From Oscillospiraceae bacterium (GTDB taxonomy: Bacteria > Bacillota > Clostridia > Oscillospirales > Ruminococcaceae), in the NCBI GenBank assembly GCA_015067215.1, contig SVMW01000015.1:1-46306 (forward strand): DNA of 46,306 bases, written 5' to 3'. How positions within the stretch are numbered: position 1 is the first letter of the stretch; every line of letters starts with the position of its first letter. Below, piece by piece: positions 15,487-23,518 of this stretch. The translations under genes were made by a program, and so were the position numbers. The notes under the pieces are model-generated. The model was not told where the DNA came from. It searched no databases and saw only the letters and a program-made list of their open reading frames with translations.

Positions 15487-16479
15487 TTAATACAGGCTGC
15501 CTGTGTTTACGATAGGCTGGGCATCGTGGTTGCCGCAAAGCACTACCAACAGGTTTGAAACCATAGCAGCTTTTCTCTCTTCATCAAGTTCCACGGTTTT
15601 GTTTTCGCTCAGGCGTTCAAGTGCCATTTCCACCATGCCAACAGCACCGTCAACAATCATTTTTCTTGCATCGATGATTGCGCTTGCCTGCTGACGCTGC
15701 AGCATAACAGCAGCAATTTCAGGTGCATATGCAAGGTGAGTAATTCTTGCTTCAATAATTTCTATACCGGCTTCATCAACGCGGGACTGAATTTCAGCCT
15801 TGATTCTTGCAGCAACTGTTTCGCTTGAACCGCGCAGGCTGCCTTCGTCAGCATGACCGTCACCTGTTGTATCAACGTTTGGTGCGACATCATAAGGGTA
15901 AATGCGGACAATGTTTCTCAAAGCACTGTCACACTGGAGGGACAAAAATTCTTTATAGTTGTCAACATTGAAAACCGCTTTTGCTGTATCGGTAATGCGC
16001 CATGTAACCGCAATGCCTATTTCCACGGGATTGCCAAGGCAGTCATTTATTTTCTGCTTTGCATTATTGAGTGTCATAATTTTAAGTGACAGTTTTTTGC
16101 TTGGCATTTCAATTTCATTAGGGTTAACACCTTTTGTCTTTACATCACCGCTCTGGTTAAGTTTTGTTCTTGCAGCAGGGTTAACGGATGAACAGAACGG
16201 GTTTACAAAATAGAAACCTGCATCTTTGATTGTACCAATGTATTTGCCGAAAAGTGTAAGTACCAATGCTTCCTGTGGTTTAAGTACGCGCAGGCCGCAA
16301 AGGGCAATCCAGCCAAGAGCAACATATGCAATGCACAATGCAAGAACGATAATGTTTAAAACACCGCCATTGCTGTTTACCGCCAGAATAATGCCAAGCA
16401 CTGCAACAATGTACAAAGCCAGTGTAAGCAGCAAAATCAGCATGCCGTTCTTTTTACCATGTAATACTTTTTCTGTCAT
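15487..16479 (-). CDS. SPFH/band-7 domain membrane protein
   Basis: 330 residues from an ATG at 16479 with AAGGAG upstream. Two N-terminal membrane segments (about 13-33 and 38-63) precede an SPFH domain: LRVLKPQEALVLTLFGKYIG, the strand pair GFYFVNPF, then EIGIAVTWRITDTAKAVFNV. A helical tail (KAEIQSRVDEAGIEIIEARI, QRQQASAIIDARKMIVDGAV) forms the usual coiled-coil assembly region. SPFH proteins (stomatin, flotillin, HflK/C) form membrane rings or microdomains and often regulate proteases or transport. This subtype, with an Asp/Gly-rich insert near residue 210, is often followed by a small RHH gene, as here. It heads the operon. Confidence 0.93.
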   Translation of the reverse strand: MTEKVLHGKKNGMLILLLTLALYIVAVLGIILAVNSNGGVLNIIVLALCIAYVALGWIALCGLRVLKPQEALVLTLFGKYIGTIKDAGFYFVNPFCSSVNPAARTKLNQSGDVKTKGVNPNEIEMPSKKLSLKIMTLNNAKQKINDCLGNPVEIGIAVTWRITDTAKAVFNVDNYKEFLSLQCDSALRNIVRIYPYDVAPNVDTTGDGHADEGSLRGSSETVAARIKAEIQSRVDEAGIEIIEARITHLAYAPEIAAVMLQRQQASAIIDARKMIVDGAVGMVEMALERLSENKTVELDEERKAAMVSNLLVVLCGNHDAQPIVNTGSLY

Positions 16480-16535
16480 AAAAATACAACTCCTTTTTAC
16501 TTTTTAATTTTATCAAATGACAGCGCCAATCTTTT

Positions 16536-16554
16536 TGATATCAAAATGATATCA
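16536..16554. promoter_or_regulatory. Tandem TGATATCA operator in the SPFH operon promoter
   Basis: Two identical 8-bp palindromes TGATATCA at 16536-16543 and 16547-16554, start-to-start distance 11 bp (one helical turn). The second overlaps the -10 of the leftward promoter. The arrangement is typical for cooperative RHH dimers, so the operon's own RHH protein is the likely ligand (inference). Confidence 0.65.
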
Positions 16555-16574
16555 TATATTTTGCCGTTTTGCAA
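16546..16574 (-). promoter_or_regulatory. Promoter of the SPFH operon
   Basis: On the minus strand TTGCAA (16574-16569), 17-nt spacer, TATCAT (16551-16546). Predicted start near 16539, about 60 nt before the SPFH start codon. Confidence 0.65.
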
Positions 16575-16620
16575 CACTTTTTAAATAATTTATTACAATT
16601 GATTTACAAAACACCTGTTA

Positions 16621-16649
16621 TTGTTTTCTTATTATTATATTTATGATAT
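16621..16649 (+). promoter_or_regulatory. Possible serpin gene promoter
   Basis: TTGTTT (16621-16626), 17-nt spacer, TGATAT (16644-16649), 35 nt before the start codon. Both boxes are imperfect. Confidence 0.4.
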
Positions 16650-16683
16650 TTTAAACGTGAAAAGTGAAAAGAGGTGGCCGAGT

Positions 16684-17940
16684 ATGAAAAAACGTTTTAT
16701 TGCAACTGTTACAGCCTTGATTTTGTCGTTTTTCAGCGGATGCACTCTGCGCCCGGTCAGTGCAGATAATCTGACAGACAGCATCAAGCCTGATGCAATC
16801 CCTGTATATAAGGATTTTAACAGTGGGGAAAATGTTGCTGTAAGTGACTTTGCCGCAAAGCTTTTGCAACAGTCTTTTAAGGACGGAGAAAGCACAGTTA
16901 TCTCACCAATATCTGTTCTGTATGCACTTGCAATGACTGCCAACGGTGCTGACGGCGAAACTTTAAACCAGATGGAAACACTGTTCGGTATGGATATCAA
17001 CACAGTCAACAACTATCTCCACAGCACAGTCAGTGTCTTGCCAAGTGATGATGGTTACACCATTGACCTTGCAAACTCGGTATGGATAAAGGATGATGAA
17101 GACGACTTTGTTGTTAATGAAGATTTCCTCAAAGCAGTAAAAAGCTATTACGATGCAGGCATTTTCAAAGAACCGTTTGACGAACACACACTTATGGCAA
17201 TCAACAACTGGGTGGTGCAGAAAACCAACGGGCAGATTCAGGACATACTGGATAAAATTGACTCTGATGCAGTGATGTATCTTGTGAACGCAATCAACTT
17301 TGAAGCCGACTGGGATAGTATATATGAAAAACACCAGGTTCATGATGGCGAATTCACCAAAGCAGACGGAACAGTACAGACTGTTGAGTTTATGTACAGT
17401 GATGAACACGGCTATCTTGAGGATGAAAATACCACAGGTTTTGTAAAATTCTACAAAGACTACAAATATGCTTTTGTGGCACTTCTGCCTGACGAAAACA
17501 TCTCAATTGATGAATATATTGCTTCATTAAACGGTGACAAGCTGGCACAGCTGCTGGCAGCAAAATCAGGCAAAATGGTAGTGACATCAATGCCAAAGTT
17601 TGAAACCACCTTTGATATTGAAATGAGCGAAAGTCTGAAAACTCTGGGCATGACCGATGCCTTCGATTCCCGTGTTGCAGATTTCAGCAGAATGGGTACA
17701 GCACAGCAGGAGGGCGAAAACCTCTGCGTCAACCGCGTTATCCACAAGGCATTTATCCGCGTTGCCGAAAAAGGCACACAGGCAGGTGCCGCCACAGTGG
17801 TGGAAATGATTACAGAGGGCGCAATGGCAGTTACAGAAAAGCCAAAAGAGGTTTATCTTGACCGTCCGTTTGTCTATATGATTATAGACTGCGAAAATAA
17901 TCTGCCGCTCTTTATGGGTGCAGTAACTGAAATTGAATAA
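16684..17940 (+). CDS. Serpin lipoprotein
   Basis: 418 residues from ATG 16684, chosen over an upstream in-frame ATG (16621) because GAGGTGG precedes it and a signal peptide then starts properly. The lipobox FFSGC predicts lipidation at Cys20, so the inhibitor is displayed on the outer membrane face. The rest is a full-length serpin: STVISPISVLYALAMTANGA (helix B/shutter), NAINFEADW, and the terminal RPFVYMIIDCENNLPLFMGAV. The hinge EKGTQAGAATV (362-372) has the small residues needed for loop insertion, so it should be an inhibitor. Counting from the hinge puts P1 at Glu378, but the loop is long and Ala380, Met381 or Ala382 are alternatives. Monocistronic, divergent from the SPFH operon. Confidence 0.93.
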   Translation: MKKRFIATVTALILSFFSGCTLRPVSADNLTDSIKPDAIPVYKDFNSGENVAVSDFAAKLLQQSFKDGESTVISPISVLYALAMTANGADGETLNQMETLFGMDINTVNNYLHSTVSVLPSDDGYTIDLANSVWIKDDEDDFVVNEDFLKAVKSYYDAGIFKEPFDEHTLMAINNWVVQKTNGQIQDILDKIDSDAVMYLVNAINFEADWDSIYEKHQVHDGEFTKADGTVQTVEFMYSDEHGYLEDENTTGFVKFYKDYKYAFVALLPDENISIDEYIASLNGDKLAQLLAAKSGKMVVTSMPKFETTFDIEMSESLKTLGMTDAFDSRVADFSRMGTAQQEGENLCVNRVIHKAFIRVAEKGTQAGAATVVEMITEGAMAVTEKPKEVYLDRPFVYMIIDCENNLPLFMGAVTEIE

Positions 17941-17972
17941 CTTCTTATCGGAGCACAAATACACTTCTAAGA

Positions 17973-18009
17973 AAAGCAGCGTTCAGAATCCTGAACGCTG
18001 TTTTTCTTT
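17973..18009. terminator. Bidirectional terminator between serpin and HAD genes
   Basis: A 10-bp GC-rich stem (17977-17986 with 17991-18000) extended by A/T pairs, loop AATC, T-tracts on both exits. Confidence 0.88.
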
Positions 18010-18016
18010 TGATATT

Positions 18017-18817
18017 CTATTTCAGCACAAATTCTTTTATAGCTTGTGTTACTCCATATTCATCGTTGCTTTTTACAATCCTTGTGGCATAGCTTTTTAC
18101 ATCATCGGGTGCACCTTCCACCACAAAAACATTTTTTGCATTTTCCAGCATAGGAATGTCGTTGTAGTAATCGCCGAAAACAAGGGTTTCTTCTTCCGTT
18201 ACACCCAAAAGCTGCTGCAATGCTTTTACGCCTTCGCCTTTGTGTACAGTTTTGTGCATACTGTCCATCCATATGCCGCCCGACGGATGTATCGAAAGTT
18301 CGTTGCCAAACTGCTGCTGCATATAATCATAGCTGCCGCTGGCAATCGGTCCGCCGTTAAAGTCGCTGTAGCTGATTTTAAAAAGTTCATCGTTAATGGC
18401 ACACATATCCTCAACAAAGGTCACAGGTGCATAGTAGTTATCCATTGTGTACTGCATTGCCTCGCAGCAATGGGTATAGTATGTGCCCTTTAAACCACAG
18501 GCAAGCACATCAATTTCGCCATATTCTTTCACGGTTTCAAAAACGCGATGGCACAGTTCCCTGTCAATGGTCACACAGCGACTTAATTTGTCATGTTCCA
18601 TAATAAATGCACCGTTGTCGCAGATAAAGTACATATCATCAATTTTATCAGGGAAATAATGGTCGATGCCCTTAAAATTTCTGCCTGTCGCCACAGCAAA
18701 GGCGATGCCTTTTGCTTTCAGCTGTGCCAGCACTTCGTCAAAATCAGGTGGCAGGCGTTTGTCGGTTGTAAAAAGTGTACCGTCAAGGTCGGTAACAATA
18801 AGTTTAATATTATTCAT
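18017..18817 (-). CDS. Cof-type HAD-IIB phosphatase
   Basis: 266 residues from an ATG at 18817. HAD motifs are complete: motif I IVTDLDGTLF with nucleophile Asp10 and general acid Asp12, motif II AVATGRN, Lys in motif III (the KGEGVKALQQLLG segment), and motif IV VFGDYYNDIPML. A C2B cap (about 85-190) places it in the Cof subfamily, which dephosphorylates sugar phosphates, pyridoxal phosphate or flavin intermediates; the substrate cannot be named. No good ribosome site precedes the ATG, so translation may be weak. It lies downstream of recG on the same strand, separated by a terminator. Confidence 0.92.
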   Translation of the reverse strand: MNNIKLIVTDLDGTLFTTDKRLPPDFDEVLAQLKAKGIAFAVATGRNFKGIDHYFPDKIDDMYFICDNGAFIMEHDKLSRCVTIDRELCHRVFETVKEYGEIDVLACGLKGTYYTHCCEAMQYTMDNYYAPVTFVEDMCAINDELFKISYSDFNGGPIASGSYDYMQQQFGNELSIHPSGGIWMDSMHKTVHKGEGVKALQQLLGVTEEETLVFGDYYNDIPMLENAKNVFVVEGAPDDVKSYATRIVKSNDEYGVTQAIKEFVLK

Positions 18818-18875
18818 AATGTTTTGAAATTATTGAGTTACATAGGGGATAAAATTGCCCCGTGATAAATGGTTG

Positions 18876-18902
18876 TCAAAAGGCAGGGGGTATACCTGCC
18901 GT
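18876..18902 (-). terminator. Terminator of recG
   Basis: Minus-strand stem GGCAGG/CCTGCC (18900-18895 with 18887-18882), 7-nt loop, then TTTTGAC. Short but GC-rich. A second small hairpin with GGGG/CCCC arms follows toward the HAD gene. Confidence 0.7.
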
Positions 18903-18944
18903 GTATGTGGATGTCATGGCATCAATTTTGCTGTTGCAAATATC

Positions 18945-20966
18945 TTACAGCACAAAGCCTTCAAACAGCTTTGCCAGCTTTTCATTGAGCAGCGGATAAT
19001 GGTTTTGCCAGTCTGCTGTTGCCAAAAGTTCCCTGCAGGCTTCACGGCTTTTTTCCAGAGTGGAAATATCCTGAGACATCTCTGCAATTTTCAAATCAGG
19101 AAGCCCGTGCTGGCGTTTGCCAAAAAAGTCACCCGGACCGCGGTGGTCAAGGTCAAACTGACTTACCTTAAAACCGTCCTGAGTGGAGCAGAGAAATTTA
19201 AGTCTTTCTGCTACATTTGCACCTTTGTGGTCGCTTACAAGAATGCAGTAGCTCTGGTCACTGCCGCGTCCTACGCGTCCGCGCAGCTGGTGCAGGGCAG
19301 AAAGCCCGTATCTTTCGGCATTTTCTACTATCATCAGCACGGCATTAGGCACATCAACACCTACTTCAATAACTGTGGTGGAACAAAGAATATCCACTTC
19401 ACCGTTTTTAAAGCGGTTCATTATATCATCTTTCTGCGCCTGTTTCATTTTTCCGTGCAGAATTTCGGTGCGGGCATAAGGCAACAGAGGTTTTATAACA
19501 TTTTCGTAATATTCGGTGACACTCTGCAGCTCGGTTATGTTTTCGTTAGGGTCAATGGCAGGCAGAACGATGTAGCACTGTTTGCCCATTTTTATATGCT
19601 TATCTATAAATCCAAACATTCTGGTGCGAAGGTCGGTGCCTACAAAATAAGTCATAACAGGTTTGCGGCCTTTCGGCATCTGGTCAATAACAGAAATTTC
19701 CATGTTACCATAGATAATCATTGCAAGGGTGCGGGGAATAGGTGTGGCACTCATGACAATTATGTGGGGGTTTGCACCTTTAAGCCCCATTTTTGTACGC
19801 TGTGCAACACCAAAACGATGCTGTTCATCGGTTACAACAAGACCTAAATTGGCAAATTTTACATCATCGTTTAAAAGAGAGTGTGTTCCTATGATAATAT
19901 CTGTATCACCATTGTTCAGCCTTGCCAGAATTTCACGGCGCTGTTTTGCTTTGGTTGCAGCGGTAAGCAGTTCAACGCGAAAACCAAACTTATCAAAAAA
20001 GCTGCAGAAAGATTCAAAGTGCTGGTTTGCCAGAATTTCGGTAGGCACCAGCACACAGGACTGGTACCTGTTTTGTGCCATTGCAAAACAGGCTGCTGCA
20101 GCCACAAGTGTTTTACCGCAGCCGACATCACCCTGTACAAGCCTGTTCTGTGCGGTAGTGCCTTTGAAATCCTGCAGAATTTCGCCTATAACACGGGTTT
20201 GTGCATCGGTAGGCGTAAAGGTGAGGGATTGTATAAAAGGTGAAATGTCGGTGTTTTCAGGGTGGATACAGGTGCGTTTCTCGTTGTTTTCTCCAAGTAA
20301 AGACATGCCCAACTGCAGCATAAAGAATTCGTCAAAAATAAGACGCTCCTTGGCTTTGGAAATATCAGCGGCGTTTTTGCCGAAATGAATATTTTTCAAA
20401 GCAAAATCAATATGTGGCAGATTATAGTTTTCAATTATCTCATCAGGGAGAAATTCGGGTATTTCGCCAATCTCTTCAAAAGCCTGAGCGGTAAGTTTGC
20501 TGATGAAATTAGAATTTATCCCCTGTGTAAGAGGATAAACGGGTTGCTGTTTTATCTTTGCGTCGGCAGGGATAAACAACGGGCTTATCATTTCTCTGGT
20601 AAGCATATTTCCGCCCACTTTGCCGTAGAACAGATAATCTTCGCCTACATTGAGCTTTTTGACGGTATATTCCGAGTTGAAAAATACAAGGTTGAGTTTT
20701 GCTGTGCCATCGGAACAGAAAACTTTGAACATTATTCTGCCGCCTTTAATTCTGATACCCGGGTTTACCTTGAGCACAGTTGCCTTTACAACACACATTT
20801 CATCAAAAGGTGCAAAGGATATTTCAAAAGGGTTTTCGTAATCTATATATCGTCTGGGGAAAAAATATAAAAGGTCGCAGACGGAATAAACACCCAGCCG
20901 GTTAAGCTGCTGTGCTCTTTTTTCGCCCACGCCCTTTAAAAAGCGGATTTCTGTGTTTAAATCCAT
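18945..20966 (-). CDS. recG: ATP-dependent DNA helicase RecG
   Basis: 673 residues, usual RecG length, from an ATG at 20966 with AAAGGAAA upstream. N-terminal FLKGVGEKRAQQLNRLGV (HhH-like) and wedge/OB domain, then the superfamily-2 motor: Walker A GDVGCGKTLVAAAA, motif II DEQHRFGV (DEQH rather than DEAH, normal for RecG), VMSATPIPRTLAM and the QLRGRVGRG motif VI. RecG reverses stalled replication forks and migrates branched intermediates. In B. subtilis recG lies near yloU-yloV, and the same linkage holds here: fakA is immediately upstream (137-nt gap with a terminator). Confidence 0.97.
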   Translation of the reverse strand: MDLNTEIRFLKGVGEKRAQQLNRLGVYSVCDLLYFFPRRYIDYENPFEISFAPFDEMCVVKATVLKVNPGIRIKGGRIMFKVFCSDGTAKLNLVFFNSEYTVKKLNVGEDYLFYGKVGGNMLTREMISPLFIPADAKIKQQPVYPLTQGINSNFISKLTAQAFEEIGEIPEFLPDEIIENYNLPHIDFALKNIHFGKNAADISKAKERLIFDEFFMLQLGMSLLGENNEKRTCIHPENTDISPFIQSLTFTPTDAQTRVIGEILQDFKGTTAQNRLVQGDVGCGKTLVAAAACFAMAQNRYQSCVLVPTEILANQHFESFCSFFDKFGFRVELLTAATKAKQRREILARLNNGDTDIIIGTHSLLNDDVKFANLGLVVTDEQHRFGVAQRTKMGLKGANPHIIVMSATPIPRTLAMIIYGNMEISVIDQMPKGRKPVMTYFVGTDLRTRMFGFIDKHIKMGKQCYIVLPAIDPNENITELQSVTEYYENVIKPLLPYARTEILHGKMKQAQKDDIMNRFKNGEVDILCSTTVIEVGVDVPNAVLMIVENAERYGLSALHQLRGRVGRGSDQSYCILVSDHKGANVAERLKFLCSTQDGFKVSQFDLDHRGPGDFFGKRQHGLPDLKIAEMSQDISTLEKSREACRELLATADWQNHYPLLNEKLAKLFEGFVL

Positions 20967-21054
20967 ATCCGTTTCCTTTATCTTAAATAGTTTTATATAG
21001 ATAATATTAACATTATTTTATATAAAAAACAATGAAAAGACAGGGGATATAAAA

Positions 21055-21088
21055 AACAAAAGGACAGTCAAACGACTGTCCTTTTAAA
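21055..21088 (-). terminator. Terminator of fakA
   Basis: Perfect 11-bp stem (21059-21069 with 21074-21084), 4-nt loop, minus-strand exit TTTTGTTTTTTAT. Confidence 0.92.
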
Positions 21089-21102
21089 ATAGTTAAATTG
21101 AA

Positions 21103-22788
21103 CTATTCAACAGAAATGAAGTAATAGTAAACAGGCTGGTCACCTTTGATTGCACTTACTTCTACATTTTTGTGAACTTTTGTACGGATGCCTTCACATA
21201 CAATTTCAGCTTCTGTTTCGCTGATGCCTTCACCGTAGATAACTGTTACAAAGTTGGAATCCTTTTTAACCATATTTTTTGCAAGTTTGATTGCAGCTTT
21301 TTCAATGCTTTTTTCTGTAAAAGCAAGTTTGCCGTTTTCAAGTGCAAGGATTTCGCCTTCTTTAATTTTATGACCGTCAAAATCACTGTTTCTTGCGGCA
21401 AAAGTTACAGAACCTGTCTGAACATTCTGGGCAGCAATGTTCATGTTGATAGTGTTCTGTTTTGTATCCATATCAGGGTCAAAGTTAAGCATTGCTGTAA
21501 TGCCCTGTGGAATTGTTCTTGTAGGAAGCACAACAACTTCTCTGTCTGCAAGGCTTGCTGCCTGTTCTGCAGCCATAATAATGTTTTTGTTGTTAGGCAT
21601 TACAAAAACTGTTTTTGCACCAACGGAATGAACAGCCTGCAGAATGTCATCTGTAGATGGGTTCATTGTCTGGCCGCCTGTAACAACTGCATTTACGCCA
21701 AGGTCTGCAAAAATGTTTTCAAGGCCTTCGCCTGCTGCAACAGCAACAAAACCAAAAGGCATATCGGCGTCAACTGCTGTGTATTTGAATTTGGCATCGC
21801 TGTCTGCTTCGTCGTGTTCTTTTTCAAGGCCTTTGCCTTTTTCTTCGATAGCTTCAACCTGCATATCCATGTTTTCGATTTTCAGGTTTGTCATGGCACC
21901 GTGTTTAACAGCTTCACTGAGTGCTTTACCAGGGTCTTCTGTATGAACATGACATTTGATGATTTCATCATCTTCAACAACTACAACGCTGTTGCCGATA
22001 GATTCAAGGTAAGCACGGAGTTTAACTGCAGAAGCCTTGTCGTTTTTATAAACTATAAATTCTGTGCAGTAACCATGGTCATCTTCGCCATAGTCGCCTG
22101 CAAGGCCTTTTGCGAAAATGCCTTTAGCCTGGAAGTTCTGACCTGTTGTTTTCTGCTGAGCTTCTTCGCTTTCAACCATAACACCATCACGGAGATACTG
22201 AAGCATACCTGTAAAGATGTAAACAACACCCTGACCGCCTGCGTCAACAACGCCTGCTTTTTTAAGAACAGGCAACTGTTCAGGTGTATAACCCAATGCT
22301 GCCTGTGCTGCATCAACAACTGCGCTCCACAGCACAACTACGTCATGTTCATCTGTCATTGTTTCTGCTTTTTCACAGGCAACACGTGCAACTGTAAGCA
22401 TTGTGCCTTCAGTTGGTTTCATAACTGCTTTGTAAGCTGCATCAACGCCGCTGCGGAGTGCTGCTGCGAGGTCCTGTGCAGAAGCTTCACTTTTGCCGCT
22501 GAGTGCTTTAGAGAAGCCGCGGAACAAAAGGGAGGAGATAACGCCGCTGTTGCCTCTTGCACCGCGAAGCATGCTGCTTGCTGTTACAGAAGCAACTTTT
22601 TCAACTGTGCAGTCATCTGGCAGTTTTTCAAGGTCTCTTTTTGCAGCTCCGATTGTCATGGACATGTTTGTACCTGTATCGCCGTCAGGAACAGGGAAAA
22701 CGTTGAGTTCGTCAACGCTGCTTTTTTTATTGATGATTAAATTTGCGCCGGATATAATGCTGTCTCTGAGTATTTTACCAGTAATCAT
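21103..22788 (-). CDS. fakA: DAK2/DegV-linked fatty acid kinase catalytic subunit (YloV/FakA)
   Basis: 561 residues from an ATG at 22788, chosen because GAAGGAAAA precedes it; the six extra upstream codons lack a ribosome site. The N-terminal DhaL domain has NVFPVPDGDTGTNMSMT (Asp residues that hold Mg-ATP) and GARGNSGVISS, then VDAGGQGVVYIFTGM. The central and C-terminal domains (from about 230) match the YloV family (CTEFIVY, HVHTEDPGKAL). FakA phosphorylates fatty acids presented by a FakB (DegV-like) protein for PlsY-dependent phospholipid synthesis; no FakB is in the window. It forms an operon with yloU, 27 nt upstream. Confidence 0.93.
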   Translation of the reverse strand: MITGKILRDSIISGANLIINKKSSVDELNVFPVPDGDTGTNMSMTIGAAKRDLEKLPDDCTVEKVASVTASSMLRGARGNSGVISSLLFRGFSKALSGKSEASAQDLAAALRSGVDAAYKAVMKPTEGTMLTVARVACEKAETMTDEHDVVVLWSAVVDAAQAALGYTPEQLPVLKKAGVVDAGGQGVVYIFTGMLQYLRDGVMVESEEAQQKTTGQNFQAKGIFAKGLAGDYGEDDHGYCTEFIVYKNDKASAVKLRAYLESIGNSVVVVEDDEIIKCHVHTEDPGKALSEAVKHGAMTNLKIENMDMQVEAIEEKGKGLEKEHDEADSDAKFKYTAVDADMPFGFVAVAAGEGLENIFADLGVNAVVTGGQTMNPSTDDILQAVHSVGAKTVFVMPNNKNIIMAAEQAASLADREVVVLPTRTIPQGITAMLNFDPDMDTKQNTINMNIAAQNVQTGSVTFAARNSDFDGHKIKEGEILALENGKLAFTEKSIEKAAIKLAKNMVKKDSNFVTVIYGEGISETEAEIVCEGIRTKVHKNVEVSAIKGDQPVYYYFISVE

Positions 22789-22815
22789 TTGTATTTTCCT
22801 TCTCAAAAATAGTGA

Positions 22816-23169
22816 TTATTCTGCAACGATATCGTCCACAGAAACGTTGATTTTGTAAACTTTAAGATTTGTAGCATCTTCCACAACATAACGAACTTTG
22901 TTGGTTATGCTCTGTACAATAGCTGCAACATTGATACCAAAAATAACTTTGATATGCAAATCAATGATAAGCTCACCGTTATACTCGCTTACAACAACGC
23001 CTTTTTCAGGAATGTTACTGCCAAAAATGAGAGTTCTCACATTGTCAACAGGGCCTGCGCAGCTCATGCCGGCCACACCGTAACAGCTTGTTACCGCATT
23101 GCCTACAAGACCAGCGAAATAATCGTTGGTAAGGCTAATTTTACCAAGGGGAGTATAGAATTTTATCAT
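22816..23169 (-). CDS. yloU: Asp23/Gls24 family envelope protein (YloU)
   Basis: 117 residues from an ATG at 23169 with AAAGGAG upstream (an in-frame start further out lacks one). Asp23 family: FYTPLGKISLTNDYFAGLVG at the start, ELIIDLHIKVIFGINVAAIV in the middle, and VEDATNLKVYKINVSVDDI at the end. Members are abundant membrane-associated or envelope-stress proteins of Gram-positives; the exact role is open. The yloU-yloV(fakA) order is widely conserved in Firmicutes, suggesting a link to membrane lipid supply. The rpmB gene that often flanks yloU in other genomes is absent here. Confidence 0.92.
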   Translation of the reverse strand: MIKFYTPLGKISLTNDYFAGLVGNAVTSCYGVAGMSCAGPVDNVRTLIFGSNIPEKGVVVSEYNGELIIDLHIKVIFGINVAAIVQSITNKVRYVVEDATNLKVYKINVSVDDIVAE

Positions 23170-23518
23170 AGTGATAGCTCCTTTGATTTTCATAAATTAA
23201 AATGGGTATGTATGGTCACATTAACCCATAATACATTGTTATTATACTACTTTTCACAATTTATGTATAGAGCAAAAAGTGTTTTTTTCGCAAAACAACA
23301 AATAATTTTGTAACCTTTTTGTAATTATGTGCAAAATGCCTACAAAAATGCTGTTGCACTTGCAGTTTTATAACTGCTGTAATTATATTATACATAATTA
23401 TAATATATGTGAAATTGTCAGCAAAACCGCAGTTTTAACGGAAAATAAGCAAAGAGACTGCAGACAAAAAAACGTGCCTGCCGGAGCAGACACGCTTTGA
23501 TATTTTATAAAGGACAGA
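23170..23518. other. AT-rich intergenic region between yloU and kbl
   Basis: No gene. It contains the upstream region of yloU, a small hairpin (GCAGTT at 23362-23367 with AACTGC at 23372-23377), a long run of near-palindromic AATTATAAT words around 23379-23412, and the kbl terminator at its right end. Confidence 0.45.
23464..23498 (-). terminator. Terminator of tdh-kbl
   Basis: Minus-strand stem CGTGTCTGC/GCAGGCACG with one G-U pair and loop TCCG, followed by TTTTTTTG. Confidence 0.88.

Noticed and set aside
18830-18944. Riboswitch between recG and the HAD gene
   Set aside because: Only two short GC hairpins are present, which are explained by the recG terminator; no conserved aptamer core was recognised.
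21172-22740. A 522-codon open frame on the plus strand opposite fakA
   Set aside because: It mirrors the codon pattern of fakA, is extremely rich in Cys and Phe, and has no ribosome site or recognisable domain. The same holds for long antisense frames opposite kbl (23585-24739), ymdB (26417-27346), thrS (29434-30723) and recG.
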